Source: Micrococcaceae bacterium
Lineage (GTDB): Bacteria; Actinomycetota; Actinomycetes; Actinomycetales; Micrococcaceae
NCBI GenBank assembly: GCA_025465475.1
Contig: JAODMR010000013.1
Location: forward strand, 1-38,677
Direction: 5' to 3'
Length of the DNA stretch: 38,677 bases
Of the stretch, positions 1-11,822 are shown piece by piece; positions within the stretch are counted from its first letter, which is position 1; each line of letters starts with the position of its first letter. The translations under genes and the position numbers were made by a program. The notes under the pieces are model-generated. The model saw nothing but the letters and a program-made list of their open reading frames with translations. It had not been told where the DNA came from and did not search any database.

Positions 1-243
1 GAGCTGCGGGTGTTCATCGGCGAAAATGAACCGCGGGTGGAGCACTTCTCCCCCGTTGGCGCCGGTTACACGTACCAACTGCGCGAAGTCACACGCTGCA
101 TCCAGGAAGGCAGGACTGAAAGCCCCACCATGCCCCTGTCCGACACGCTGGCCATGATGCACCTGTTCGACGGGGTTCGCGCCGAACTGGGCATCATCTA
201 CCCGCAGGACAGCCTTGAGTCAAAGGCCAAGCAAGGCGCCTAA
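1..243 (+). CDS. Gfo/Idh/MocA-family oxidoreductase, C-terminal end (partial)
   Basis: The frame is open from the first base, so the gene begins outside the window; about 80 C-terminal residues are visible. The segment GYTYQLREVTRCIQEG followed by SDTLAMMHLFDGVRAELGI resembles the last helices of NAD(P)-dependent Gfo/Idh/MocA dehydrogenases of the dihydrodiol/glucose-fructose oxidoreductase type. The Rossmann domain and the EKP motif lie upstream and cannot be checked, so the substrate is unknown. It converges on livF, with a strong hairpin between the two stops. Confidence 0.8.
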   Translation, partial: ELRVFIGENEPRVEHFSPVGAGYTYQLREVTRCIQEGRTESPTMPLSDTLAMMHLFDGVRAELGIIYPQDSLESKAKQGA

Positions 244-275
244 AGACCAGTCGCCTCAAAGCCAGTCACCCCAGA

Positions 276-320
276 ACAAGGGCGCCGCCCGACGTATGGA
301 ACGTCGGGCGGCGCCCTTGT
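276..320. terminator. Bidirectional terminator hairpin
   Basis: A perfect 20-bp inverted repeat (276-295 with 301-320) encloses a 5-base loop. It lies between the stop of the upstream plus-strand oxidoreductase gene and the stop of livF on the minus strand. The stem is very GC-rich and is followed on the plus strand by a T-containing stretch (tgcttcttgt). It probably terminates transcription from both sides. Confidence 0.85.
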
Positions 321-374
321 TGCTTCTTGTCAGGAACCCGGTCCCCCGGCCAAAGCAGGTGGGACCCGAGGGCG

Positions 375-1074
<700 letters not shown>

Positions 1075-1088
<14 letters not shown>

Positions 1089-2016
1089 CTTCGGGCTCCC
1101 CCAGGTAGGCGGCGATCACGCGGGGATCCGAACGGATCTCGGCCGGTGCGCCGTCGGCGATTTTCTTGCCGAACTCCAACACCACGATCCGGTCCGTGAC
1201 CCCCATGACCAGCTTCATATCGTGTTCGATCAGCAGGACGGTGTACCCGTCGTCGCGGATCGTGCGGATCAGCGTCATCAGGTCTTCTTTTTCGGCCGGA
1301 TTGAACCCGGCCGCGGGCTCGTCAAGGCACAGCACCTTGGGATCCGTGGCCAGCGCCCTGGCGATTTCCAGCCTGCGCTGGTGGCCGTAGGGCAGGTGCC
1401 GGGACAGGAAGTGCGCGTGATCGGCGATGCCGACGAACTCCAGCAGCGCCATGCCCCGCTCGATCGCTGATTTTTCCTCCCGCACGTGCGTGGGCAGGCG
1501 CAGGAGGGCCCCGCCGACGCTGGTTCGGTGCCGGGCATCCAATCCGACGACGACGTTCTCCAGCGCTGTCATCTCGCCGAAGAGGCGGATGTTCTGGAAG
1601 GTGCGCGCCAAGCCGAGCCGGGTGATCTTGTGCTGCTTTTGGCCACCAATCGATTGCCCCTCCAGCAGCACCTTGCCGCTGGAGGGCTTGTAAACCCCCG
1701 TCATCGCGTTAAAGCAGGTGGTCTTGCCGGCACCGTTCGGCCCGATCAGGCCCAGGATTTCACCCCGTCGGATGTCAAAGGTGACGTTGTCCAAGGCGGT
1801 CAGGCCGCCGAATTTCACCGTCAGGTTCTGCACCTGGACCAGGTTGTCACCCACGGGCACCGCAATGTCGCGGTCGGGTGCAACCTTTTGGGCCACCTCC
1901 AGGTCCACCCCCTGCTCCTCCAGCGCGGCGACGTCGATCTCCGGGGCGAGGTCGGCGCCCTCGTCCGGGCCGGTGACCGAGCCGGTGTTTTCATTTTCAT
2001 TCCAGGCGGTGCTCAT
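1075..2016 (-). CDS. livG: Branched-chain amino acid ABC transporter ATP-binding protein LivG
   Basis: Second ATPase of the Liv importer. The ABC core starts near residue 58; Walker A GPNGAGKT is at about 92-99, the signature region reads [13 protein letters not shown] and Walker B contains [10 protein letters not shown], a LivG pattern. The first 57 residues are an extra, acidic, probably disordered extension absent from classical LivG (about 255 residues). The ATG at 2016 is supported by an AGGAGG ribosome site six bases upstream. The start overlaps the livM stop by four bases (ATGA) and the end overlaps livF by 14 bases, so the ATPases are translated as a coupled block. Confidence 0.94.
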
Positions 2017-3236
2017 GCCCCTGCCTCCTTTTCCTGACCGGTGACCTGACCGGTCCGTGGCGTGGCGCCACCACCGGTCCGGCCGCTGATCCGAGAGTAC
2101 GCCTGGCGTCCGTAGGCCAGCAGCCGCTGGCGGGCGGGCAGCAGGCCCTGGGACCGGAAAATCATGATGAGCACCAGGGCGACGCCGAAGATGAGGTACT
2201 TGTAATCGGCGATGGCGGTGAAGCGTAGGGGGATGTAGCTGACCAGGGCGCCACCGATAATGGCGCCCACCTTGTTGCCGGCGCCGCCGAGGACGACGGC
2301 GGCCAGGAACAGGATGGAGGTCTGCACGTCAAAGCGCTGGTTGTTGACGAAGCCGACCTGGCCGGCAAAGAGCGCTCCGGACAGTCCACCCACGGAGGCG
2401 CCGATCGCGAACGCCCAGACCTTGTACTTGAAGGTGGGTACGCCCATGATTTCGGCGGCGTCCTCATCCTCGCGGATCGCGATCCAGGCACGTCCTACCC
2501 GGCTGCGTTCCAGGTTACCGACCAGCAGCAGCACGATGATGATGATGGTCAGCGTCAACCAGTACCAGGGCACGCCGTTCGAGTTGGAAAAGATCGGCGT
2601 CCCGCCCGCTTCCGAGCCCGGTGGGTGGCCAACGTTCTGGAAGCCGACCTGTCCCTTCATGGCGGGAATGATGGTGGCCAGGATGCGCACGATTTCCCCG
2701 AAACCCAGGGTCACGATGGCGAGATAGTCACCGCGCAGCCGCAGCGTGGGAACACCCAGCACCACGCCGAAGAACATCGCAACCGCCATGGCGACCGGGA
2801 CCGTCCACAGGTAGGGGATGTGCAGGAACGGTGAATCGGGGCTGGTCAGCATGGCCGCAGTGTAGGAGCCGACGGCGAAGAACGCCACGTAGCCCAGGTC
2901 CAGCAGGCCGGCGTAACCGACGACGATATTCAATCCGACGGCGATCAGGGCAAAGCGGGCCATGTCGAAGCAGGCCAGCGCAAAGTTGTTGCCCGGTTCG
3001 GTGGTGATGATGGGCGGATTGAGGATCGGCAGCAGGTACGCCAGGACCACCACAATGGCCAGGAAGGCCCACTGCTGCTGGCGTGAAAGAGCGTTCCATT
3101 TGCTGCCGAAGGATTTGAACCGGCCGGCGCCGGGAGCGGTGCTGCTGCCCGGTCCCGCCGTCGTGGCTTCCCGGTCCACGGCCGCCTGGGCGGCGGCGGC
3201 GGTGGGAAGTGGGGTGGGGCCGTCTGTCATGCTCAT
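2013..3236 (-). CDS. livM: Branched-chain amino acid ABC transporter permease LivM
   Basis: Membrane subunit of the Liv importer, 407 residues from the ATG at 3236. That start is chosen because it overlaps the livH stop by four bases (ATGA) and has AAGGAG upstream; the open frame runs further 5' only as a shadow of livH. About 50 polar, Ala/Thr-rich residues precede the first membrane helix, followed by roughly ten hydrophobic segments. [21 protein letters not shown] and the cytoplasmic loop [20 protein letters not shown], which contacts the ATPase, are typical of LivM. A polar tail of about 25 residues ([13 protein letters not shown]) closes the protein. Confidence 0.94.
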   Translation of the reverse strand: MSMTDGPTPLPTAAAAQAAVDREATTAGPGSSTAPGAGRFKSFGSKWNALSRQQQWAFLAIVVVLAYLLPILNPPIITTEPGNNFALACFDMARFALIAVGLNIVVGYAGLLDLGYVAFFAVGSYTAAMLTSPDSPFLHIPYLWTVPVAMAVAMFFGVVLGVPTLRLRGDYLAIVTLGFGEIVRILATIIPAMKGQVGFQNVGHPPGSEAGGTPIFSNSNGVPWYWLTLTIIIIVLLLVGNLERSRVGRAWIAIREDEDAAEIMGVPTFKYKVWAFAIGASVGGLSGALFAGQVGFVNNQRFDVQTSILFLAAVVLGGAGNKVGAIIGGALVSYIPLRFTAIADYKYLIFGVALVLIMIFRSQGLLPARQRLLAYGRQAYSRISGRTGGGATPRTGQVTGQEKEAGA

Positions 3237-4240
3237 GCCCTGCTCCTTCCAAGGGAGGTGCCAAGAATGCCTTGCGGGCGGACCAGCAGCACCAGCACCA
3301 GCACCACGAAGGCGACGACGTCGGTCCACTGCGAGTTGCCCAGCAGGATCTGGCCGTAGTTGCCGATCAGGCCGAGCAGGAAGCCGCCCAGCAGGGCGCC
3401 GCGTACGTTGCCGATACCGCCGAGCACCGCGGCGGCGAAGGCCTTGATGCCCAGCACGAAGCCGCCGGTGTACTGCACGCCGGAGGGAATCTTCATCACG
3501 TAAAACAGTGCCGCCGCTCCGGCGAGCACACCGCCGATGACGAAGGTGGTGATGATGATCCGTTCCTTGTTCACACCCATCAGGGTGGCAGTGTCCGGAT
3601 CCTGTGCGACGGCGCGGATGCCGCGCCCTGTGCGCGACCGGCTGATAAACAGGTCGGTGGCGACCATCATCAGCAGCGCAGCGATGACGATCACGAGCTG
3701 CTGGGAATCGATGATGGTTCCGAAGACATCGAAGATGGGCGTGGGCCGGTACATGGTCAGCGCTGCTTCGGCGTTGGGCCCACGGATCAGGAAGATCGTG
3801 TACTGGATGGCGAACGAGGCGCCGATCGCGGTGATCAGGAACACCAGCCGCGGCGCGTTCCGCCGGCGTAGGGGCTTGTAGGCGACCCGTTCGAGCAGGA
3901 ACGCGGTGCTGGCGGAGGCCGCCATGGCGATGATGAGCGCCAATACCAGGTTCAGGACAATGGACCAGAATCCCAGATGCGGGGCGGAAGGGCCGAAACC
4001 AAGCCCGCTGAGGGTGAAGAACACGGCATAGCAACCGACGATGAACACTTCTGAGTGGGCAAAGTTGATCAGGTTCAGCACGCCGTAGACAAGCGTGTAC
4101 CCAAGGGCGACGAGGGCGTAGATGGCGCCGAAGGTCAGCCCGTCGAAGGTGGCGCTCCAGAAGTTCTGGACCAGCGAGGGAACATCGAAGTTGATCCAGT
4201 CACTGTCCAGGGGAAGAGCTGTTAAAGCGGTGGAAAACAT
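3233..4240 (-). CDS. livH: Branched-chain amino acid ABC transporter permease LivH
   Basis: Partner permease of LivM, 335 residues, with about eight membrane segments. Diagnostic stretches are FGAIYALVALGYTLVYGVL and INFAHSEVFIVG near the N-terminus, the coupling loop RTGRGIRAVAQDPDTATLMG, and GGIGNVRGALLGGFLLG near the C-terminus. It starts 141 bases downstream of livK; a hairpin lies in that gap, which suggests that livHMGF are transcribed at a lower level than livK. No strong ribosome site precedes the ATG (AGGATG about 8 bases upstream). The stop overlaps the livM start by four bases. Confidence 0.94.
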   Translation of the reverse strand: MFSTALTALPLDSDWINFDVPSLVQNFWSATFDGLTFGAIYALVALGYTLVYGVLNLINFAHSEVFIVGCYAVFFTLSGLGFGPSAPHLGFWSIVLNLVLALIIAMAASASTAFLLERVAYKPLRRRNAPRLVFLITAIGASFAIQYTIFLIRGPNAEAALTMYRPTPIFDVFGTIIDSQQLVIVIAALLMMVATDLFISRSRTGRGIRAVAQDPDTATLMGVNKERIIITTFVIGGVLAGAAALFYVMKIPSGVQYTGGFVLGIKAFAAAVLGGIGNVRGALLGGFLLGLIGNYGQILLGNSQWTDVVAFVVLVLVLLVRPQGILGTSLGRSRA

Positions 4241-4330
4241 AGGGGTACATCCTGATCTGCTCAGGCACCGGGCGGCTTGCGGCCCGGGCAGGCAAGCGGG
4301 TGGTTGTCAAAAACGGCAGCAACCAGAAAA

Positions 4331-4365
4331 ATGCTGTGGGGTCCCAGGCGCTGACCCCACAGCAT
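4331..4365 (-). terminator. Attenuator hairpin between livK and livH
   Basis: A perfect 13-bp stem (4331-4343 with 4353-4365) with a 9-base loop lies 17 bases after the livK stop. Read on the minus strand it is followed directly by TTTTT, the signature of an intrinsic terminator. As it sits inside the operon, partial read-through into livH is the likely outcome, giving more binding protein than membrane complex. Confidence 0.85.
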
Positions 4366-4381
4366 CGTTCTGTCGTGCGTC

Positions 4382-5614
4382 CTACTCGCCGATCGCGCCG
4401 ATCGGAACGATCTTGCCGTTTTCAACCTTGTACCCGTAGACGGTCGGAGCCTGCAGCTCACCCTTTGCGTCCCACTTGTAATGCTTGCTCAGGCCGTCCT
4501 TGTCGTAGCTCTTGACCCAGGACAGCAGGTCGGGCCGCGTTTGCTTGCCGGCGTCGATACCGGCCAGCAGGACGGTTGCCGCGTCGTAGCCTTCAATGGA
4601 GTACGTGCCGGGTTCCGACTTGCTCAGGGCCTTGTAGGCGCTTTGGAAGTCGGGGATCAGCTCACCGGGCAGGCAGGGGCAGGTGAAGTAGGCGTTGTTG
4701 GACGCGTCACCGGCCTGCTTGATGAACTGGTCATCCTTCACGCCATCGGGAGCAACGAAGGTTCCTTCGAAGCCCTTGCCGGCCAGCTGCTGGTCGAACG
4801 GGGCAGCCTCCGCGTAGTACCCGGCGTAGAACACCGCGTCAGCCTTGGCGTTCATGATCTTGGAGATCACGGCGGAGAAGTCCTTCTGCCCGGTGGTCAC
4901 CTTTTCGGTGCCAGCCAGCGCGCCGCCCAGGGCTGCCGAGGTGGCGGTGCCCAGGCCGATGCCATAGTCCGAGTCATCCTGAACCAGGTAGACCTTTTTG
5001 GCTTCGAGCTTTCCGGTCAGGAATTTCGCCGCTGCCGGGCCCTGCACCGCGTCGTTGCCCAGGCCACGGAAGAACGTGGTCCAGCCGTTTTCGGTCAGTC
5101 CCGGGTTGGTGGCGGAGGGCGTGATGTGCACCAGGCCCTTCTGTTCGAAGATGTTGCCGGTGGCCTTCGACTCGCCGGAGAACGGCAGGCCCACGACGCC
5201 GATGATTTCGTCTTCGCTGACCACTTGGGTTACCGGGCCGGTCGCCTTGTTCGGGTCACCTTCGGTGTCGAACATCTTGAACTGCACCTGGCAGCCAGGG
5301 TTCGCCTCGTTGTGCTGGTTGATGGCCAGCTGGATGCCGTTGTAGATGTTCACGCCGAGCTGGGCGTTGGGGCCTGTCTGGGCACCGGCGTAGGCCAACG
5401 TGGTGGTGGGAGCACAGGTTGCCTTGCCGTCACCCTTGGGCAGAACGGCTGCCGCTGGGGTGTCGATCTTGGTCAAGGCGGGGATGTTCACCTTGCTGCC
5501 GGAGGCTGCCGTTTCCGAGCTTCCGGTCGTCCCGGCCTGGTTGGCACAGGAGGTCAGCAGCATGCCCAGTGTGGCTGCCACCGCCAGCGAGGTGAGTACT
5601 TTCTTTTGGTACAT
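4382..5614 (-). CDS. livK: Branched-chain amino acid ABC transporter substrate-binding lipoprotein LivK
   Basis: Extracytoplasmic receptor of the Liv importer, 410 residues. A lipoprotein signal peptide is present, with lipobox LTSC and the lipidated cysteine at residue 23. The mature protein is a type I periplasmic-binding fold: LAYAGAQTGPNAQLGVNIYN begins the first lobe and GVVGLPFSGESKATG, SATNPGLTENG and VFYAGYYAEAAPFDQQL are characteristic of the Leu/Ile/Val-binding group. GGAAGG precedes the ATG. It is the first and probably most expressed gene of the operon. The ligand cannot be read from sequence; amides such as urea are also bound by members of this family. Confidence 0.93.
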   Translation of the reverse strand: MYQKKVLTSLAVAATLGMLLTSCANQAGTTGSSETAASGSKVNIPALTKIDTPAAAVLPKGDGKATCAPTTTLAYAGAQTGPNAQLGVNIYNGIQLAINQHNEANPGCQVQFKMFDTEGDPNKATGPVTQVVSEDEIIGVVGLPFSGESKATGNIFEQKGLVHITPSATNPGLTENGWTTFFRGLGNDAVQGPAAAKFLTGKLEAKKVYLVQDDSDYGIGLGTATSAALGGALAGTEKVTTGQKDFSAVISKIMNAKADAVFYAGYYAEAAPFDQQLAGKGFEGTFVAPDGVKDDQFIKQAGDASNNAYFTCPCLPGELIPDFQSAYKALSKSEPGTYSIEGYDAATVLLAGIDAGKQTRPDLLSWVKSYDKDGLSKHYKWDAKGELQAPTVYGYKVENGKIVPIGAIGE

Positions 5615-5674
5615 AGATTTGCCTTCCGAGCCGCATCCGTTGTCGTGACGGCACCATTGCGGTCACTGTCATGT

Positions 5675-5715
5675 CCGAATATGTTCCCTGAGACTACAAC
5701 CAAATATGTGCCCTG
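5675..5715 (-). repeat. Two 16-bp direct repeats upstream of livK
   Basis: On the plus strand the copies read CCGAATATGTTCCCTG (5675-5690) and CCAAATATGTGCCCTG (5700-5715): 14 of 16 bases agree and the starts are 25 bp apart. They lie 61-101 bp upstream of the livK ATG, where promoter or operator elements are expected. They are AT-richer than the surroundings. Confidence 0.7.
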
Positions 5716-5919
5716 CGGCACAATCCAGCGAATTAAGATCAGGTAACGGCTTCAAGGTACCGAATTGTTGTTCCTTGACCTGTGTCCCCGATGTTAATTC
5801 CCTGTTACGTGGCAGGGAATCTGGTCTACGGCTTACCGCGCGAAGCGTCGGTGCAGAGGGACCGTGACGGCTCCCGGACGGCACGGCTCCCGGCGCCAGG
5901 ACCGGTCCGTGCAGGATAC

Positions 5920-5960
5920 GAAACTGCCCGCTTCCCCAGGGCGGGGAAACGGGCAGTTTC
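5920..5960 (-). terminator. Terminator downstream of icd
   Basis: An 18-base inverted repeat (5920-5937 with 5943-5960) with one non-Watson-Crick position and a 5-base loop lies about 60 bases after the icd stop. Both flanks carry short T/A-containing ends (gcagtttc), so it could act in either direction. Its place between two minus-strand transcription units makes it the probable icd terminator. Confidence 0.75.
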
Positions 5961-6022
5961 ATTCGTGCACTCGTGGCGGCAGCCGCGCCGCCACGTCGCC
6001 GGGTTCCCGGCGCCAGGAACGC

Positions 6023-8290
<2,268 letters not shown>

Positions 8291-8306
8291 CTAAACTTAC
8301 CCGAGC

Positions 8307-8335
8307 CCGTTGGGAGCCGTTGCGGCCCCCAACGG
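8307..8335. terminator. Weak hairpin between purH and icd
   Basis: An 8-bp perfect stem CCGTTGGG/CCCAACGG (8307-8314 with 8328-8335) lies seven bases after the purH stop. On the minus strand no T-run follows, so it may be only a partial or factor-assisted terminator. The gap to icd is 99 bases. Confidence 0.4.
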
Positions 8336-8341
8336 TCTTTC

Positions 8342-9967
8342 CTAATGGAAGAAGTGGCGCGCACCGGTGAAGTACATGGACACCCCAGCCGCCCGCGCGG
8401 CCTCGATCACTTCGGCATCGCGGACGGATCCGCCGGGCTGGACGACTGCCCGCACGCCGGCGTCGAGCAGGATCTGCAACCCGTCGGCGAACGGGAAGAA
8501 CGCGTCGGACGCGGCGACGGCGCCGCGGGCCCGCTCCACGGGGGTGCCGTCCTGGCCAACGGCAAGGGTGTTGGCCCGCTCCACTGCCAGCCGGCAGGAG
8601 TCAACCCGGTTGACCTGGCCCATGCCGACGCCGACTGCGGCTCCCTGGGCTGCCAACAGGATGGCGTTCGACTTGGCGGCACGGACCGCCTTCCAGGCGA
8701 AGGCCAGGTCGGCCTTGGTACCGGCGTCGACTTCCTCGCCGGCAACCAGCTGCCAGTTGGCTGGGTTGTCACCCTCGGCGGCGAACGTGTCGAGCATCTG
8801 CAGCAGCACGCCGCCTGAGACCTGGCGGTACTCGGCCGGGTCCCGATGGTAGCCGTCCGGCAGGGCCAACAGGCGGATGTTTTTCTTGGCGGAAAGGATT
8901 TCCACGGCTTCCGGTTCGAAGCTGGGCGCGACAACGACCTCGGTGAAGATGTCCTTCACGCTGCGCGCCATGCCCGCGGTGACGGGACGGTTGGCGGCAA
9001 TGACTCCCCCGTAGGCGGACACCGGGTCCGTGGCGTGGGCCTTGGCATGGGCGTCAGCGATGGGATCGTCAGCATCGGGGCTGGCAATGGCCACACCGCA
9101 CGGGTTGGCATGTTTGATGACGGCTACTGCCGGCTCGGCAAAGTCGAACGCAGCGCGGAGGGCCGCATCGGCGTCGACGTAGTTGTTGTAGCTCATCGCC
9201 TTGCCATGCAGCTGGTCCGCCTGGGCGATGCCGGGGGTGGCCGCCTGGTCAACGTAGAGTGCCGCCGGCTGGTGTGGGTTTTCGCCATAGCGCAGCACCT
9301 CTGAGCGTTCCAGCGACATACCGGCGTAGGCGGGCCACTGGGCACCCTCGTCAGTGCCGTCGCCGAACTGGGCCGCGGTCCAACTGGCGACCGCGTTGTC
9401 ATAGGCGGCGGTGTGGGCGAAGGCCAGCGAGGCGAGCCGGCGCCGTCCGGCCAGGTCGAAACCGCCTGCCTGTGCCGCGGCGACGACGTCGCCGTACAGG
9501 CGAGGGTCGACGACGACGGCGACCGAGGCGTGGTTTTTCGCGGCCGCCCGCACCATGGACGGTCCGCCGATATCGATCTGCTCAATGACGTCGTCGTTCG
9601 CGGCGCCCGAGGCGACGGTCTGCGTGAAGGGGTACAGATTGACCACAACCAGGTCAAACGGTTCGATGCCCTGATCGGCGAGCTGCTGAACGTGGTCCGG
9701 CAGGCGCCGGTCAGCGAGGATGCCACCATGGATGCGCGGATGCAGGGTCTTGACCCTGCCGTCAAGCATTTCCGGAGAACCGGTCACTTCATCTACGGGC
9801 GTGACGGGGATTCCCGCTGCCGCAATGCGGGCGGCCGTGGAGCCTGTCGAGACGATGGACACTCCGGCGGCGTGCAGGCCTCCGGCGAGTTCCTCCAACC
9901 CTGTCTTGTCGTACACCGAAATTAACGCCCGGCGGATGGGAACACGGTCAAAGAGCTCGCTGTTCAC
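8342..9967 (-). CDS. purH: Bifunctional AICAR formyltransferase / IMP cyclohydrolase PurH
   Basis: Catalyses the last two steps of de novo IMP synthesis (EC 2.1.2.3 and 3.5.4.10). Of 541 residues, about 1-150 form the MGS-like IMP cyclohydrolase domain ([36 protein letters not shown]) and the rest the AICAR transformylase domain ([37 protein letters not shown], and [14 protein letters not shown] near the end). The start is GTG at 9967, eight bases after GGAGA. In other actinobacteria purH directly follows purN; here purN lies 2.6 kb upstream, so purH probably has its own promoter in the 9968-10144 gap. Confidence 0.97.
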   Translation of the reverse strand: MNSELFDRVPIRRALISVYDKTGLEELAGGLHAAGVSIVSTGSTAARIAAAGIPVTPVDEVTGSPEMLDGRVKTLHPRIHGGILADRRLPDHVQQLADQGIEPFDLVVVNLYPFTQTVASGAANDDVIEQIDIGGPSMVRAAAKNHASVAVVVDPRLYGDVVAAAQAGGFDLAGRRRLASLAFAHTAAYDNAVASWTAAQFGDGTDEGAQWPAYAGMSLERSEVLRYGENPHQPAALYVDQAATPGIAQADQLHGKAMSYNNYVDADAALRAAFDFAEPAVAVIKHANPCGVAIASPDADDPIADAHAKAHATDPVSAYGGVIAANRPVTAGMARSVKDIFTEVVVAPSFEPEAVEILSAKKNIRLLALPDGYHRDPAEYRQVSGGVLLQMLDTFAAEGDNPANWQLVAGEEVDAGTKADLAFAWKAVRAAKSNAILLAAQGAAVGVGMGQVNRVDSCRLAVERANTLAVGQDGTPVERARGAVAASDAFFPFADGLQILLDAGVRAVVQPGGSVRDAEVIEAARAAGVSMYFTGARHFFH

Positions 9968-10144
9968 GAAGTTTCTCCAGAATCTATTGACCGACCCTCG
10001 GGGCGGTCGAAGAAGGGGGACCCCTGCAGTTTATGCCACCACTGCCGGGAACGACGCGACCATGACGGGCGCGGGACGCCGGGAACGGCGAAGAGAAAGG
10101 TGCGGTTACAGTTTTATGCAGTACAGCGGACAATGGAAGGCGTC

Positions 10145-11497
10145 ATGAGCACCAGTACCACTTTCCCCAGCGGGGCGCACGTCGTTCAGGAGCTGCCCTG
10201 GCGCTGGAAGGTGCAGGGCAACATTTTCCTGATCGGTGGGCTCGGGTTCATGTTCGATGCGTGGGACGTGACGCTGAACGGCTACCTGATTCCGCTGCTG
10301 TCCAGGGAATGGCACCTGGATGCCGGTGGAGCGGCCTGGGTAGGCACCTCAAACCTGATCGGCATGGCCGTGGGCGCATTCGCCTGGGGGTCCATCGCTG
10401 ACATCGTTGGCCGCCGCAAAGCCTTCACCCTGACGCTGCTGATTTTCTCAATCTTCACCGTCCTGGGCGCCGCCTCCCCCGACATCGCCTGGTTCTGCAT
10501 CTTCCGGTTCCTTGCCGGCTTTGGGCTGGGCGGCTGCATCCCTGTCGACTATGCGTTGGTGGGTGAGTTCACCCCCCGCAAGTACCGCGGGCGGGTGCTC
10601 ACGGGAATGGACGCCTGGTGGCCCATTGGAGCCTCGTTGTGCGGCCTGGTCTCCGCGCTGCTGATTTCCACTGTCGGAAACTGGCGGGCACTGATGCTGG
10701 TGATGGTGCTCCCGGCGCTGCTGGTGTTTTGGGTCCGCCGCTCGGTGCCGGAGTCTCCGCTGTTCCTGGTCCGGCGGGGCCTGCGTGCCGAAGCAACGGC
10801 GGTCATCAATAGCCTCATCGCGCGTACGGGTGCGACGGTGGGACCGTGGCGGTTGCCTGAAGCAGCCGAGGCGCCCCGTCTGTCCCCCGGCCGCCTGGGC
10901 GACCAGCTCACTGCACTGTGGCGCTACAACTGGCGGGTGACCCTGGCCGCGTGGTCGCTGTTCCTGACCATCCTGCTCGTGTACTACGGCGCCCTGACCT
11001 GGATGCCCTCCATCCTGGTGGCCACCGGATTCGCCGAAGCGAAGGCCTTCCTGGCCACGGCGGGCATGACGGCGATCGGACTGGTCGGGGTCGTCGTGGC
11101 CGCGTTGCTGGTGGAGCGCGTCGGCCGCAAATGGCTGCTGGCCATTACCGGCCCACTCAGCGCCCTGTCCCTGGTGATCTTCGCCCTGGTGCTGGATGTT
11201 CCGGCAGCGGCGCAGGGCTGGCTGCTCGGCTTCGGTTTCATCGTCCAGGTGGCCATCCCGGTGCTGTACACCTATGTATCCGAGCTGTACCCGACCGAAC
11301 TGCGCGGCACCGGCTTTGGCTGGGCGTCGACAGTGTCCCGGGTAGGTGCCGGGCTGGTGCCACTGATCTTCGGCTCCCTGCTCTGGCCGTATTTGGGCCT
11401 GCCGCTGACCTTCGGCCTCACCGGGTTGCTCGTAGTGGTGGCCGTCATCTGGATGGCCCGCGTCGCCCCCGAAACCCGAGGCCGCGACCTCCTCTAG
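10145..11497 (+). CDS. Major facilitator superfamily transporter (sugar-porter-like)
   Basis: Membrane transporter of about 450 residues with twelve hydrophobic segments. It shows the MFS loop 2-3 motif GSIADIVGRRKAF, the loop after helix 5 (VPESPLFLVRRG), and the second-half repeat VERVGRKWLL. YVSELYPTELRGTGFG near the C-terminus is typical of the sugar-porter/AAHS/NiaP group. The substrate is not evident; a carboxylate, aromatic acid or niacin-like compound is possible. Two in-frame ATGs compete (10133 and 10145); GGAAGG lies between them and neither has ideal spacing. The gene sits alone between purH and a repeat array, divergent from purH, breaking the usual purN-purH adjacency. Confidence 0.88.
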   Translation: MSTSTTFPSGAHVVQELPWRWKVQGNIFLIGGLGFMFDAWDVTLNGYLIPLLSREWHLDAGGAAWVGTSNLIGMAVGAFAWGSIADIVGRRKAFTLTLLIFSIFTVLGAASPDIAWFCIFRFLAGFGLGGCIPVDYALVGEFTPRKYRGRVLTGMDAWWPIGASLCGLVSALLISTVGNWRALMLVMVLPALLVFWVRRSVPESPLFLVRRGLRAEATAVINSLIARTGATVGPWRLPEAAEAPRLSPGRLGDQLTALWRYNWRVTLAAWSLFLTILLVYYGALTWMPSILVATGFAEAKAFLATAGMTAIGLVGVVVAALLVERVGRKWLLAITGPLSALSLVIFALVLDVPAAAQGWLLGFGFIVQVAIPVLYTYVSELYPTELRGTGFGWASTVSRVGAGLVPLIFGSLLWPYLGLPLTFGLTGLLVVVAVIWMARVAPETRGRDLL

Positions 11498-11504
11498 CCC
11501 CACC

Positions 11505-11820
11505 GCTGGTCGAGCCCCCCGGTGGTCGAGCCCCCCCGGTGGTCGAGCCTGTCGAGACCCCCGCCGCTGGTCGAGCCGTCGTTGGTCGAGCCTGTCGAGA
11601 CCCCGCCGCTGGTCGAGCCTGTCGAGACCCCGCCGCTGGTCGAGCCTGTCGAGACCCAACGCCGTCGAGATCTGATCTGGACAAGCACGATCAACGAACT
11701 CGATCAACGGGGCCGGGTCCTGATCTCGACAAGCTCGATCAACGAACTCGATCAACGGGGCCGGGTCCTGATCTCGACAAGCTCGATCATCGGGGACAAG
11801 CTCGATCAACGAGGGTTTTG
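11505..11820. repeat. Intergenic repeat array A (direct then inverted TCGA repeats)
   Basis: This 325-bp gap between the convergent MFS and DUF6318 genes is almost entirely repeat. Seven direct copies of GGTCGAGCC begin at 11508, 11524, 11541, 11569, 11584, 11611 and 11638; four extend to the full 19-mer GGTCGAGCCTGTCGAGACC. After 11685 the orientation flips: the related GATCTCGACAAGCTCGATC occurs at 11722-11740 and 11770-11788, inside a 48-bp unit duplicated exactly in tandem (11688-11735 and 11736-11783). The two halves can pair into long hairpins. Open frames across it give Ser/Thr/Gly-rich repeats and are not believed. Confidence 0.92.
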
Positions 11821-11822
11821 GG

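Larger units (their letters stand above)
5615..6022. promoter_or_regulatory. livK upstream region, 408 bp without a gene
   Basis: This gap carries the leader of livK (minus) and the end of icd (minus). It contains the icd terminator at 5920-5960 and, nearer livK, two direct 16-bp repeats (5675-5690 and 5700-5715). On the minus strand an inverted pair TGTGCC-GCAG-GGCACA lies at about 5708-5723, partly overlapping the distal repeat. I could not pick an unambiguous -35/-10 pair. No tRNA or convincing small ORF is seen. Confidence 0.6.

Noticed and set aside
2013-4034. 673-codon ORF as an extended LivM
   Set aside because: The first 266 codons lie over livH in another frame and look non-coding. 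The ATG at 3236 overlaps the livH stop and has a ribosome site.
11445-11694. Small ORFs rich in STGSTSGG and RQARPAAG repeats
   Set aside because: They are translations of the GGTCGAGCCTGTCGAGACC repeats in different frames and have no ribosome site.
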